A DNA stretch of 64,000 nucleotides from Streptococcus parasanguinis (GCF_023109675.1 NZ_JALDUR010000001.1:163097-227096), one strand, 5' to 3'; counted from the first letter of the stretch, positions 53,944 to 62,801 are shown. The notes: generated from the letters alone by a model not told the origin. Translations and numbers: made by a program.

Positions 53944-54303
53944 ATGAGAAAATTTGTTAGCATATTATTGTTGTCATTATCAATAATTACGCTAATTGCT
54001 TGCACTAAAAATAAGCAACAATCTCTGGATGGCGAATACTATTGGACATCAAGTGAAAGAAATGAATTGGCATTTACTATAAAAGGGAATAGAGGTTCAA
54101 TAAAACACGGAGAAGCTGATAGTTTTACAATTGATCAAGAAAGTAACACCTTCCTTTTATCAGGAGAAGGTAGAAGTGATTCAACAGTAAAATATAAAGT
54201 TAAGGATGGCACCATTACAGTCGATATATCTGGAATAGAACATGAATATTACCAAAAAGGCAGTAAAGCATATAATAAAGCACTTCAACAATATAATAAG
54301 TAG
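53944..54303 (+). CDS. Small lipoprotein of unknown function (119 aa)
   Basis: The signal peptide ends at the lipobox LIAC (Cys about residue 20). The mature part is a beta-rich domain (LDGEYYWTSSERNELAFTIK, then KVKDGTITVDISG) ending in YYQKGSKAYNKALQQ. It resembles small streptococcal surface lipoproteins of no known role. The AAAGGAGGCG site supports ATG 53944. An intergenic dyad (54349-54398) separates it from the convergent lipoprotein gene. Confidence 0.7.
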   Translation: MRKFVSILLLSLSIITLIACTKNKQQSLDGEYYWTSSERNELAFTIKGNRGSIKHGEADSFTIDQESNTFLLSGEGRSDSTVKYKVKDGTITVDISGIEHEYYQKGSKAYNKALQQYNK

Positions 54304-54348
54304 AAATAGAGCGATGAAGTTTTGATTTCTTTCCCAATTTGGCTATAA

Positions 54349-54400
54349 GAAAACACCCTGAAAGATAGATAGGAAAATCTAACTTTTGGGGTGTTTTCAA
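54349..54400. terminator. Hairpin between two convergent lipoprotein genes (IS-end derived)
   Basis: AAAACACCC pairs with GGGGTGTTTT. The inner AAAATCTAACTTTTGGGGTG resembles the IS3-type end at 34755-34770, so an old IS end seems to serve as terminator. Confidence 0.6.
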
Positions 54401-54423
54401 TTTTAAGAGCGTTGAATATGTCT

Positions 54424-55068
54424 TTATTTTGTGAGTGAGACACGGAAATCATTGTATTTGCTATAATCAAAGTCTTCATTAAGTCCTGTTACAAATACAA
54501 TCGGTGTATAATGGCCCTCTTCCAAAATGAAACCGGCTTTTACCTTGGCATTGGCTCCCCCAAGTCCAGCAATACCGGGAAGAAGGGCATCAAAAGCTCC
54601 AGGTTCGTCTGTTTCCCAGTAATAGATATTACCAGAAGCTTGAACAGCTTTTGCTCTAGTCGTTGCTGTACGAATTGGGTTCACATCTGCTTGATAAAAG
54701 TTTGCTGTCGTAGTGACCGTTCCGTCCGCTGCCACTGTCATTTGGACATCTTTTGCGATTTCAGTTGTACCTGTCCAAGTCCCTACCAGCTCTGCAGGAA
54801 CCATTTGAGATGAATCTGTAGCTTTGTCACCACTTGTTGTATTAGACGCTGTGGTTGTTTGACTTGATTGTGTTGTTTCTTCTGAACTAGATTCAGTAGC
54901 TTTTGTATTTTTCTTTTTAGAAGACTGATTTGTTTTATTCTGACCAGATTTCATAGAAGTCTGTGTTTCTTTTACGGAAGAACTGTTCTCCTCTTTTTTA
55001 GAACCACAAGCTACTAGTAGAGTTGCAGAAGTTAAGCCTAAAAGTGCTAAACTTGTCCATTTTTTCAT
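54424..55068 (-). CDS. Cell-surface lipoprotein, paralogue of the 18365 gene
   Basis: 214 aa. The lipobox LVAC (Cys about residue 21) and a Ser/Thr/Lys-rich linker lead to the same C-terminal domain as the 18365 product: VPAELVGTWTG, SGNIYYWET, DALLPGIAGLG, LEEGHYTPIVF, FDYSKYNDFRVSLTK. Here it lies in accessory DNA, while the other copy lies in the core. Its promoter carries the same GTTACA-type operator, so the two are likely regulated together. Function unknown. Confidence 0.75.
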   Translation of the reverse strand: MKKWTSLALLGLTSATLLVACGSKKEENSSSVKETQTSMKSGQNKTNQSSKKKNTKATESSSEETTQSSQTTTASNTTSGDKATDSSQMVPAELVGTWTGTTEIAKDVQMTVAADGTVTTTANFYQADVNPIRTATTRAKAVQASGNIYYWETDEPGAFDALLPGIAGLGGANAKVKAGFILEEGHYTPIVFVTGLNEDFDYSKYNDFRVSLTK

Positions 55069-55101
55069 AATTATGATACCTCACCTAAATTTATATTAGC
55101 T

Positions 55102-55162
55102 ATTATATTACGATGTTACAGAATGTCAAGTGTTTTTGAAATATTTTTGTAACAATTGTAAT
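55102..55162 (-). promoter_or_regulatory. Promoter and shared operator of the lipoprotein paralogue
   Basis: On the minus strand, TTGACA (55129-55124) and TATAAT (55107-55102), spacer 16 bp, with TGTAACA inside the spacer. ATTACAATTGTTACAAAAA (55162-55144) lies just upstream, the same sequence as at 18286-18304. Confidence 0.65.
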
Positions 55163-55270
55163 TTGTCTAAATATTCAAGAGGTTAGCGCATAGGGTCACA
55201 AAGTAAGAGATTTCTATATTCTTTATTACATAGTCATCAGAAATAGAAAATCAACGTAAATAAAATGTTG

Positions 55271-55957
55271 TTAGAGTTTTATTGGTACAAAATTACCAAC
55301 AATAATTCCTACAATTCTAGGATCTTCATCATACGAAAGAAAAATATCTTTATAGTTTGGATTGATAGAAACCAGCCTTAAGCCATGCTCCTCTCGATAA
55401 ACTCGTTTAATATAAGTCTGGCTATTGCAAACTACAGCATAAACTGCTCCATCGTAATCAAATCCTGTCTCACGAATGAGAGCAACAGAACCATTTTTGT
55501 ATTTGGGTTCCATTGAATCTCCAGATATCCATGAGGCGAAATCGTGGGCTAGCTCTTCATTAAAATAGACGGTATCATAGTTTTGATCGTTATAAACTGA
55601 TGAACCGATACCAGCAGACATTTTTTCATAAACATGATATTCGTATAGTTTTTCTGATATCGAAATAACTTTCTTACATTGTTCTTTTTGAACTAGACTT
55701 CTAACATAACTAAGTGCTTGATCTTTTCCTTCATCTGATAAAGCATTGTATATCCTGACGATTTCTATCTCCGTAAAATAACCTTTTGGCACATTTAGAA
55801 TCTGCTCTAGATGTTTCGCTTTTTCTCTTGATGGTTTTTTTACTCCTCGTTCCCAAGCAGAATAGGCTTGATAGCTTACATCTAATTGATCTGCGATTTG
55901 CTTTTGAGTCAATTTCAGCTCTTTCCTACGAGCCTTTAATTTTTCTGGTTGATACAT
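55271..55957 (-). CDS. XRE-family repressor with S24 (LexA-like) peptidase domain
   Basis: About 228 aa. The helix-turn-helix is at the N-terminus (KELKLTQKQIADQLDVSYQA) and an S24 autoprotease at the C-terminus with Ser in WISGDSMEPKYKNGS and Lys in NSQTYIKRV. This is a CI-type repressor that cleaves itself when RecA is activated. It overlaps or abuts the ImmA-like gene upstream, and the pair is typical of phage and ICE switches. ATG 55957 (AGGGA before it) is preferred to GTG 55969. Confidence 0.85.
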   Translation of the reverse strand: MYQPEKLKARRKELKLTQKQIADQLDVSYQAYSAWERGVKKPSREKAKHLEQILNVPKGYFTEIEIVRIYNALSDEGKDQALSYVRSLVQKEQCKKVISISEKLYEYHVYEKMSAGIGSSVYNDQNYDTVYFNEELAHDFASWISGDSMEPKYKNGSVALIRETGFDYDGAVYAVVCNSQTYIKRVYREEHGLRLVSINPNYKDIFLSYDEDPRIVGIIVGNFVPIKL

Positions 55958-55965
55958 CGTTTCCC

Positions 55966-56826
55966 TCACATTAACAATAATTTCAATTCAGCTTTTTGTT
56001 TTGCCTCTTTGTCTGTTAGCTTATTTTTATCCCAAACATAAGCTATAGATTTTCCTCTGTCATAAATGAGCCATACTTTTAGATTGTTACGGCAGGACTT
56101 TATTGTTTTCCAATACTCTTGGTTTAGAAGTTCTGGATATTCTTGACTGGTAACTAAACCTCTTTTGCTCACAGCTTGCTCTATCCTCGTAATAAGAGAA
56201 GTTTGATATCTGTTAAATTCTTTAATAATTTGCTCTCTTATACCGTGAAACAATAGGAGTAGTGAAGCATTTTGTCCATCAATATAAGCATCGATAGCCT
56301 GCTTAATGATACTTTCTTTTCCAGGATAATATTCTCTAAGAAGATCTAAAAGGCGATAAAACAATGCCTGTTTTGAAACATCCAGACTATTTTGAATCTT
56401 TTGAAAGGTGTCGCAACTATAATAAATCTTTGACAACAAAACAATGTCAGGCATTAATACTACAGCAGAGAAAATATTCGCTTCTCGCTCTAGTAGGTTC
56501 TCCTGATTATCAATAGATTCTGCAAAATAATTACCTTCATGCTCTAGGATAAAATGTCCTAGCTCATGACACAGCGTAAAATTTTGCTTCACAATGGGAT
56601 TATCCTTTTCATAAGAAAAACTAATACCTAATTCATCAATAACAGTTAATCCTTCAATCTTGTGATTTGAGAAGTGGTGATCAATTACTTGAATTTGATA
56701 TTTTTGAATACAATATTGAAAGAAGTAGTTGAAATTATAATTTAGTAATGAAATATCATGATCCTTCATGTATTGGTATAACACATGTTTTGTAGACTTA
56801 CTTATTCTTGTATACAATTCATCCAA
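55966..56826 (-). CDS. ImmA/IrrE-family metallopeptidase
   Basis: 286 aa. The zinc motif HELGHFILEHEG (about residues 87-98) and the following EREANIFSAVVLMP are the ImmA/IrrE signature (DUF955). Such proteins cut a partner XRE repressor to derepress mobile-element genes. It is encoded directly before the XRE-S24 gene, with its TGA at the start region of that gene. The C-terminal 100 residues are helical with no clear motif. Confidence 0.85.
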   Translation of the reverse strand: MDELYTRISKSTKHVLYQYMKDHDISLLNYNFNYFFQYCIQKYQIQVIDHHFSNHKIEGLTVIDELGISFSYEKDNPIVKQNFTLCHELGHFILEHEGNYFAESIDNQENLLEREANIFSAVVLMPDIVLLSKIYYSCDTFQKIQNSLDVSKQALFYRLLDLLREYYPGKESIIKQAIDAYIDGQNASLLLLFHGIREQIIKEFNRYQTSLITRIEQAVSKRGLVTSQEYPELLNQEYWKTIKSCRNNLKVWLIYDRGKSIAYVWDKNKLTDKEAKQKAELKLLLM

Positions 56827-56949
56827 AGAATGGTACCTCCTTTAAGTATAAAATACAAAACTAAACCAAATAGGTTGAATTTATTATATAAAAATAGTGG
56901 ACAGATGTCCACCATAGCTTAAAGAAAAAATTCAACACATTTTAACCTC

Positions 56950-58797
56950 TTATTTATTATCTTTGAATTTAGTATAGTCTTCAGATAATTTATTAATTAA
57001 GTCTAATAATGGTTTAAATTTTGAATAGTTAATTACTTCCGAATCATAGTTACTAAGGATATAGTTGGAAAAAATCTCCTTCCCAATCTTTTTTTTATTA
57101 TCACCATTCTTTTTTTTAGGATCAAATATTTTTCCATCATAATTTGGGGCTATTAATTCATTATTAATTTCTTCCAAGTTAAACAAATTTTCAATTTCAA
57201 TATTAGTTTTATAATCTACACTTTCTACTGGTAAAGTTATTACGAAAGCATTCAGGTCAATATGATATAAAAAATCCGATTTAATTTTCTGTTCGATATC
57301 TTTTCTCTCTAGATTTTTATCTTTTACTAGTTTACCTATAACTCCTGGCAAAGGGTTGCTTCCTTGCCATTCGTTATCTACAAGAAATAATGTGGGTTTT
57401 TGGGGAAGAGTTTTCTCTGATAAAATGCTATTAAAATACTTAATATAATTACGTTTTGTACGACTATCCTTACCACTGAAAAATTCCATTAGATTAATCA
57501 AAACAAAACCACCACCGCCACCTGACATATAGTCAAAAAAGTATCTTAATCTCTTAGAAGGTTTTAAAAAATGTATATTATATTTGAATCCTCCCTCATC
57601 TTTTGTTATTAGGTTAGGATATTCTAAATAATATTCCCGTAAAGCAGCTTTAATATATCTGCTATCTGTTTTACCTTCAGTTATTACTGTAACTTTAGGA
57701 TTAGCAATGAAATATTTATAAAAAAGGAATTTTTGAAAATCCTTTTCTCTTATATTTAAATTTCCCAAATTTCTTTCCCAATCCAAGACCTGGTTATTAT
57801 CATTGTCATTTTTATATTTTCGTTCTTCTGTATACAATAAATTTTTCTTATATTCAATCAAGTTGGATTTAAGTGAGTTTAACTCATCTAATCTATTATT
57901 ATATTTCACCAAATCATTAATGAAAGAAAATCTCCCCTCTAATTGATCTATTGTTCCATTTTTTTCATTTATTGTAAAACTACCATTTCGATATAGCTTA
58001 TCAGCCATACTTCTTGTTTTTTTGTAAAAATCTCTTGTTACATTGATCTTTTTATTTACAGAAAGACCAGTTACTATTTGTCTACTATCATTTTTCTGAA
58101 AACGAGTTTTATTTGAATTGACTATAAAACCAGAACGAGAAATAACTTTTTTGAGTTCATCTTCAAATTCGTCTTTCATATCCTCAAAATTTTTATCATT
58201 TGTCGAAAATGTTAAATCATCAGCATATCTGGTATATGTTAGCCTATACTTTTTACAAAGATGTACAATTCTATAGTCCAAAATTTGGCAAATCAAATTT
58301 GAAATTATTGGAGAACTAGGAGCTCCTTGGGGTAATGAACCCTCATAGCAAGCAATTTGTGCAATTATTGTTGCGACTTCAGGTAATTTAAAATATTCGT
58401 TATTTTTAAAAAAACCTTGCACTCTACCAAAGTGTATTGTCTCAAAAAAATTCTCTAAATCAACATTTAGAACATATCTCTTATTTCTATGGGGGACAGC
58501 ATTAGTTTTAATTCCCTTTCCTTTTGAAAAACCATGAGATATATTATTCTTAACATTTCTTTCTAAAAAAAATTCTTCTTGACGTTTTACAAGTAATCTT
58601 GTTAATCTTCTTTGTACATATTTCAAACTTTTACTAGGCGCATTAATCGTTCGTTCATCACCATTTTTTTTACTAATCTTGAACGAAGTATAACAATTCT
58701 CAATTTTGATCCCATATAAAAGCCCTGTTAATTGTTTAGTTTGAACACCCAATGCATATGCTAGTGTTCTTATCGATTTTATATCAGAATATTGCAT
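56950..58797 (-). CDS. Retron reverse transcriptase fused to a Toprim-type domain
   Basis: 615 aa. The retron hallmarks are visible: NAVPH (NAxxH) ahead of the palm, LPQGAPSSP, the catalytic YTRYADDLTFS, and the VTG motif in IVTGLSVNKK. After about residue 350, VTVITEGKTDSRYIKAAL and LFLVDNEWQG suggest a C-terminal Toprim nuclease domain, as in retron Eco2 (Ec67). The start MQYSDIKSI at 58797 has GGAGGAAAA before it; the longer in-frame TTG start lies inside the retron RNA. Expected role: phage defence with its msDNA. Confidence 0.88.
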   Translation of the reverse strand: MQYSDIKSIRTLAYALGVQTKQLTGLLYGIKIENCYTSFKISKKNGDERTINAPSKSLKYVQRRLTRLLVKRQEEFFLERNVKNNISHGFSKGKGIKTNAVPHRNKRYVLNVDLENFFETIHFGRVQGFFKNNEYFKLPEVATIIAQIACYEGSLPQGAPSSPIISNLICQILDYRIVHLCKKYRLTYTRYADDLTFSTNDKNFEDMKDEFEDELKKVISRSGFIVNSNKTRFQKNDSRQIVTGLSVNKKINVTRDFYKKTRSMADKLYRNGSFTINEKNGTIDQLEGRFSFINDLVKYNNRLDELNSLKSNLIEYKKNLLYTEERKYKNDNDNNQVLDWERNLGNLNIREKDFQKFLFYKYFIANPKVTVITEGKTDSRYIKAALREYYLEYPNLITKDEGGFKYNIHFLKPSKRLRYFFDYMSGGGGGFVLINLMEFFSGKDSRTKRNYIKYFNSILSEKTLPQKPTLFLVDNEWQGSNPLPGVIGKLVKDKNLERKDIEQKIKSDFLYHIDLNAFVITLPVESVDYKTNIEIENLFNLEEINNELIAPNYDGKIFDPKKKNGDNKKKIGKEIFSNYILSNYDSEVINYSKFKPLLDLINKLSEDYTKFKDNK

Positions 58798-58816
58798 TTT
58801 TCCTCCATTATGTAAA

Positions 58817-58944
58817 AAAAAAGCGTATGAAAACTCATTACGCAATCGCTACGAACAAGTCAAGTATACAGATACTTGCTAAATCCCCCCACTAATGAGA
58901 GAAAGGCTTACGAACCGCTAAGCCATAAAATCTATTCATACGCA
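58817..58944 (-). ncRNA. Retron msr-msd non-coding RNA
   Basis: It lies directly before the RT gene. The a1/a2 arms are GCGTATGAA (58943-58935, minus) and TTCATACGC (58831-58823), perfectly complementary. The msr hairpin is GGCTTA/TAAGCC (58924-58905). The msd stem is CTCATTA (58899-58893) with TAATGAG (58840-58834), and it encloses CAAGTAT/ATACTTG (58878-58861). The total of about 128 nt is compact. The branch guanosine would be just after a1. A promoter places the 5' end at a1. Confidence 0.8.
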
Positions 58945-58949
58945 TTTTA

Positions 58950-58978
58950 AGTTTACAACAATATCCTATAATAGTCAA
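58950..58978 (-). promoter_or_regulatory. Retron promoter
   Basis: On the minus strand, TTGACT (58978-58973) and TAAACT (58955-58950), spacer 17 bp. The expected start falls at the a1 arm, so one transcript would carry msr-msd and the RT gene. Confidence 0.65.
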
Positions 58979-59099
58979 GCTGAAGATTAAGTGAAAACAA
59001 TTATTAAGGCAACTTCCATATTCTTCAACTTTACCATGGTTTGTTGTCTTTTTTTATTATAAACATTATTACTAGTAGTCATTATAGGTTATCTTAAAT

Positions 59100-59447
59100 T
59101 TAAATATTGTTATTTTTATCAAATAATTTCTTTCTTTCCTCCATAAACTCAATCAATTCTTTTTTAAAGACTTCCTTTTCTTCATCAGTCAATCCTTTTG
59201 AGTTCATACGGAATAGTAATTCAATATTATCTAAATCTTCATCTTTATTTTCTGAGTTACCAACCAAGTAATCTACTGATACATTCAAAATCTGTGCGAT
59301 CTTAACTAGATTTTCTTGTGTTGGTTTTTTCTTGCCTCTCTCCCAGTCTGCATAGGAAGATTGTCCTATCCCTAATCGTTTTGCGAGTTCAACCTGAGTT
59401 AAGTGAGCTTGTTTTCGTAATTCTTTTAAACGTTCTGCAAACGCCAT
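59100..59447 (-). CDS. XRE-family regulator of the conjugative module
   Basis: About 115 aa. The helix-turn-helix is HLTQVELAKRLGIGQSSYAD (about residues 15-34), followed by a helical, charged tail ending in KKLFDKNNNI. ATG 59447 is chosen because AGAGGA lies six bases before it. It is divergent from a promoter read toward the conjugation genes, and two ATCGC-type operators lie between them. It is probably an ImmR-like repressor that holds the element quiet. Confidence 0.82.
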   Translation of the reverse strand: MAFAERLKELRKQAHLTQVELAKRLGIGQSSYADWERGKKKPTQENLVKIAQILNVSVDYLVGNSENKDEDLDNIELLFRMNSKGLTDEEKEVFKKELIEFMEERKKLFDKNNNI

Positions 59448-59490
59448 AGCCATTCCTCTTCAAATTTTTTAAAAAAATTTCAAAAATCCC

Positions 59491-59541
59491 TTGACTTTTA
59501 TCGCCAACAGCGATAAAATATAAATATAGCTGGTGGCGATA
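59491..59541. promoter_or_regulatory. XRE operators and divergent promoter
   Basis: TTTTATCGC and GCGATAAAA around CAACA (59496-59518) form a perfect dyad. A second site, TATAGC-TGGTG-GCGATA, is at 59525-59541, 26 bp away centre to centre. A rightward promoter TTGACT (59491) and TAAAAT (59514) overlaps the first site, so repressor binding would block it. Confidence 0.75.
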
Positions 59542-59649
59542 TTAAAAATCAAAATAATAATCCCTACCAATTGAGATCATTGACAATTAAATAAAAAGTG
59601 CGTCTGACAACCAGAGGACTGACTATCAAACTACACAATTAACTTAGCA

Positions 59650-60030
59650 CCTTTATTGTAATATATTTGATAGGTAAAGTCAAGTCCATTTTATGGTTGA
59701 AGTTGGGATGTAAAACAAAAGTTATTACTTTGTGGGCCTACACGCATTTCGGACTTTCGCACTTTTCCGAATAGTAAAGTGAACTGGCTTCGCCAAAGGG
59801 CGTAAGAGAATCTTAAGGGTATGATAATGACTCCCCAATGAGATTGGCTGGGAAAGCGATGGTAATTCACGCAAAGCACCTTGCTAAACGTTGCCACCGT
59901 GGAAAGAGGGATCTTTCCAACCAAATAACTTTTCTTTACTGCTGTCTATCATTATTGATAGACTTACTCTCAAGCTACTAAGTTCTTTCCTTTTTTCACT
60001 TAGTAGCTTTTTTACTTATTACAATAAAGG
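59650..60030 (+). ncRNA. Structured leader RNA upstream of the conjugation genes
   Basis: Between the operators and the first conjugation gene lie at least eight short hairpins: TTCGG/CCGAA, CGCC/GGCG, CCAAT/ATTGG, GGAAAGA/TCTTTCC, GTCTATC/GATAGAC (59944-59963) and others. Long-range pairing of TTATGGTTG with CAACCAAATAA encloses about 240 nt (59690-59935). The whole is framed by 14-bp inverted repeats CCTTTATTGTAATA (59650-59663) and its inverse (60017-60030). No protein frame is supported. It does not match any RNA class I can name. Confidence 0.5.
59972..60013 (+). terminator. Attenuator before the conjugation operon
   Basis: A perfect 12-bp stem (AAGCTACTAAGT with ACTTAGTAGCTT) is followed by TTTTTT, 26 bases before the ATG at 60039. 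Expression of the operon therefore needs read-through or antitermination. Confidence 0.8.
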
Positions 60031-60038
60031 AGAATGAT

Positions 60039-60285
60039 ATGACAAACTTTTTTCGCACTACAATGTAAACGACTCTATGATAACTATGAATTTACCTATG
60101 GCATGTATAGTGAATCTGATAAACTTCAGGCTAAACTCTATGCTCAAGCTCAAGTAGATCTAGATCATCTCGCAGATGATGCCCGTAGAAACGGCTATGC
60201 TCATGGGGATATTCAATTCTATAGTCGTATGTTTAAACGCAAATTATTTACCCACTATTACTCAAGAGTGAAGCAACTAGCTTAG
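60039..60285 (+). pseudogene. First gene of the Tn916-like module, one-base frameshift
   Basis: ATG 60039 with AAAGGAGAATGAT before it opens MTNFF, then leaves frame in a run of seven T. With one T fewer the frame would read ALQCKRLYDNYEFTYGMYSE and on to the stop at 60285, about 81 aa. In the present sequence translation could only restart at ATG 60103. The position matches small first orfs of Tn916-family conjugation modules. It may be a real inactivation or a homopolymer error. Confidence 0.6.
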
Positions 60286-60319
60286 CTCTTTTTATTTTAC
60301 ACTCAGAAAGGAAAATCTT

Positions 60320-60616
60320 ATGATCTCAGAAACACTTAAAATAAAACCAGAATTTATTGGCCCTGCTTACTATGAACGTTTAGGAAATGCTCCTAAATTT
60401 ATTTTTGGGAAAGAAGGTAAATACCAACGTCACATCCTAAACAGCGCAGAGCACGGTGCCTTTCATGTCATCACACCAGCCTCTACAACTGTCATTCCAG
60501 AAGATGCTCTAGTAGAAGTGGTTAACCCAATCTTTTTCCCAGACACTGCTTTAAATGGCAATACTGTTGCACCTTATCTTAATGTCTTTGCGGAAAAATT
60601 GGTAATCAAAAAATAA
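60320..60616 (+). CDS. Tn916 Orf23-like protein (YdcP/DUF961 type)
   Basis: 98 aa, beginning [20 protein letters not shown], with [20 protein letters not shown] near the C-terminus, as in the small DUF961-type proteins at the start of Tn916 and ICE conjugation operons. It has an AGAAAGGAA site. It is soluble with no membrane segment. It is followed by the paralogous 153-aa gene 21 bases later. The role in transfer is accessory and not defined. Confidence 0.82.
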   Translation: MISETLKIKPEFIGPAYYERLGNAPKFIFGKEGKYQRHILNSAEHGAFHVITPASTTVIPEDALVEVVNPIFFPDTALNGNTVAPYLNVFAEKLVIKK

Positions 60617-60637
60617 GAAATAAAAGGAGAAAATCAC

Positions 60638-61099
60638 ATGGCTAAAATTGGATTAAACTACGGAGAAAAACTACAAATTGCTGACAAGACTTATCGTGTT
60701 ATTACAGACGGGTTAGATGTCCCAGCTGTCCTTGGAAAACTGACTTTCCGTGGCATTGAGGGGCCTGATATTATCTTTGAAGTGGATCGCTCACAACGAA
60801 ATCCTGATGGATCATTTGTCCAAGTCAATACAGGTGAGATCCGTGGAATTGTCGTAGGGATTCATTCTTCTGTCCAGCACGAAACACTCTTTTTCACGAT
60901 CGCAGATATGTCTGAGTCTGAAATTGAAGACTTGGGCATTAAATACCGAGAAGAGGTTGAACTAGAAGATATTGTTATCACGCATACCCATGTCAATCGC
61001 AATGATATCTATAAGCTATTTGCTTCTAAAATCAAGAAAAAAGCTGGAGGCGCACCGACTAAAGAAAACAAACCGGTAGAAAATAAGAAAGAAAACTAG
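60638..61099 (+). CDS. Tn916 Orf22-like protein (YdcP/DUF961 type)
   Basis: 153 aa, beginning MAKIGLNYGEKLQIADKTYR. The main domain has PAVLGKLTFRGIEGPDIIFE and VQVNTGEIRGIVVGIHSS, and the C-terminus is a charged tail rich in Lys, Glu and Asn. The arrangement orf23-orf22-orf21 is that of Tn916. It starts 21 bases after the previous gene with AAAGGAG. An accessory transfer protein. Confidence 0.82.
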   Translation: MAKIGLNYGEKLQIADKTYRVITDGLDVPAVLGKLTFRGIEGPDIIFEVDRSQRNPDGSFVQVNTGEIRGIVVGIHSSVQHETLFFTIADMSESEIEDLGIKYREEVELEDIVITHTHVNRNDIYKLFASKIKKKAGGAPTKENKPVENKKEN

Positions 61100-61112
61100 G
61101 AGGTGATGCAGG

Positions 61113-62801
61113 ATGAAACTCTTTACCTATCGGGGAAAAAGAGTTCGAGTTTTTCATCGTAAGCTAAAGGGAATCACATGGTTTATCTGGTGGTTTCCTT
61201 TTTTGTTGGCTATTAGTTATTACAGCTACTTACATTTAGAAGAATTAAAAGTCCATCCCTTACCACAAGGATATTTTATAGGAACAGGACTACTTTTTTC
61301 ATTGCTTCTTGCTTGGTTTATCAATCGAGTTTGCTACAGGAAGTTGCTATTTTTTCAAAAGCTAAATAGCCTTCGAATTCTCTCTCGCTTCTTGCTGGAG
61401 AATAACCTCTATCTAGTTAAAAAGGTCAGACGTGAAAACAAGATCATTGAAAAAATCACCTTGCCTCAAGTGTATATCAAACAGTCTCGCTACAAGATTG
61501 AAGTGAGTTTTATCTTAGAAGGTAATAAATTTCAAGATCGCTTTTTAAACCTTGGGGCTACGCTTGAAGTCATGTTTAACGGAGACTTTCGTAATAAAAC
61601 CTTTGATAATCGCTTTATAAAATATGAAATTGCTATTAACCGAATTGATAGCCGAATCACCATCAATGAAGTAAAGGTCAAAGGCTCAAAACTCCAGCTC
61701 ATGAAAGATGTAGCCTGGGATTATATCGAAGAGCCTCATCTTCTCATCGGTGGTGGAACAGGAGGAGGAAAAACCGTTGTTCTCATGACCATTATCTACG
61801 CTCTAGCTAAAATTGGCTTTGTTGATATCTGTGATCCAAAGAATTCAGATCTAGCTGGATTAAAGAAAATTCCGGTCTTTCATGGCCGTGTTTATACTAG
61901 CAAGGAAGATATCATCAACTGTTTTAAAGAGAATGTAAAGTTCATGGAAAAACGCTATGAAATGATGTCTACTTCGCCAAAATTCCAAGCTGGGAAGAAC
62001 TTTACTCACTATGACATGAAACCAAAATTCATCCTGGTAGACGAGTGGGCAGCCCTCATGGCAAAGATTGATCGTGACTATAGCCAACAGTCAGAACTGA
62101 TGGAATACCTCTCCCAGTTAGTTCTAGAAGGTCGTCAAGCTGGAGTCTTTATCATCTTTGCTATGCAACGGCCCGATGGAGAATTTATCAAAACGGCTCT
62201 TCGGGATAACTTTATGAAGCGTCTCTCCGTCGGTCATTTAGAATCAACAGGATATGACATGATGTTTGGAGATGCTAATAAGACTAAAGAGTTTAAAAAG
62301 CTGGATGAAATCAATGGAGTAAAGGTCAAAGGACGGGGTTATATCGCAAATAATGGTGAGTTGGCTGGTGAGTTTTTCTCTCCTTATGTACCGCTCGATC
62401 AAGGTTTCTCCTTCTATGATACCTACTCTAACATTCCGATCATGGAGTTTGAAGGAGAAGAATTCTCAGTATTTGAAGAATATAAACCACCAGTTGAAAC
62501 AATTGACCCTATAGAGGAAGAGGAGACTATAGAAAACGAACCAAACAAGAGAACGCTCAAAGAATTCGCAGACGAACAAAATCTTAAAATGCCAACCTTA
62601 CGCAAAATTATCTATCTCTTAACAGAACAAGGGATCATCTTTGAACGGACTGTATCCGCTATTTTAGTGGATCCTTTTCAAGAAAAACTTCTTCTTGAAA
62701 TCCTCGCTCAATTTGAAGAGGGAGGACGCAGGTCTTATCCAAAAGCAGTTGAAGCGACGATTGTTCATCATGGGCTAGGACAAGGGCAAGGGCAAGCCTG
62801 A
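61113..62801 (+). CDS. TcpA / Tn916 Orf21-like conjugative coupling ATPase (FtsK/SpoIIIE family)
   Basis: 562 aa. Two N-terminal membrane segments (about residues 17-37 and 50-70) lead to the motor with Walker A IGGGTGGGKTVVL (about 213-225), Walker B KFILVDEWAALM and QAGVFIIFAMQRPDGEFI. A C-terminal winged-helix-like part (FADEQNLKMPTLRKIIYLL) ends in a repeated Gly-Gln tail. It would couple DNA to the transfer channel. The relaxase gene (orf20) that should follow is missing, so the module is cut short here. Confidence 0.9.
   Translation: MKLFTYRGKRVRVFHRKLKGITWFIWWFPFLLAISYYSYLHLEELKVHPLPQGYFIGTGLLFSLLLAWFINRVCYRKLLFFQKLNSLRILSRFLLENNLYLVKKVRRENKIIEKITLPQVYIKQSRYKIEVSFILEGNKFQDRFLNLGATLEVMFNGDFRNKTFDNRFIKYEIAINRIDSRITINEVKVKGSKLQLMKDVAWDYIEEPHLLIGGGTGGGKTVVLMTIIYALAKIGFVDICDPKNSDLAGLKKIPVFHGRVYTSKEDIINCFKENVKFMEKRYEMMSTSPKFQAGKNFTHYDMKPKFILVDEWAALMAKIDRDYSQQSELMEYLSQLVLEGRQAGVFIIFAMQRPDGEFIKTALRDNFMKRLSVGHLESTGYDMMFGDANKTKEFKKLDEINGVKVKGRGYIANNGELAGEFFSPYVPLDQGFSFYDTYSNIPIMEFEGEEFSVFEEYKPPVETIDPIEEEETIENEPNKRTLKEFADEQNLKMPTLRKIIYLLTEQGIIFERTVSAILVDPFQEKLLLEILAQFEEGGRRSYPKAVEATIVHHGLGQGQGQA

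Noticed and set aside
58798..58845. N-terminal extension of the retron RT from TTG 58845
   Set aside because: These codons overlap the a2 arm and msd of the retron RNA; ATG 58797 has a GGAGGA site.
59691..59924. 77-aa minus-strand open frame in the structured leader
   Set aside because: Its sequence tracks the RNA hairpins, has no ribosome binding site, and looks nothing like a protein family.
59664..60016. The framed leader as a simple MITE insertion
   Set aside because: Possible because of the 14-bp inverted ends, but the inner attenuator directly precedes the transfer operon and no target duplication is seen at the ends, so a regulatory leader is the better reading.
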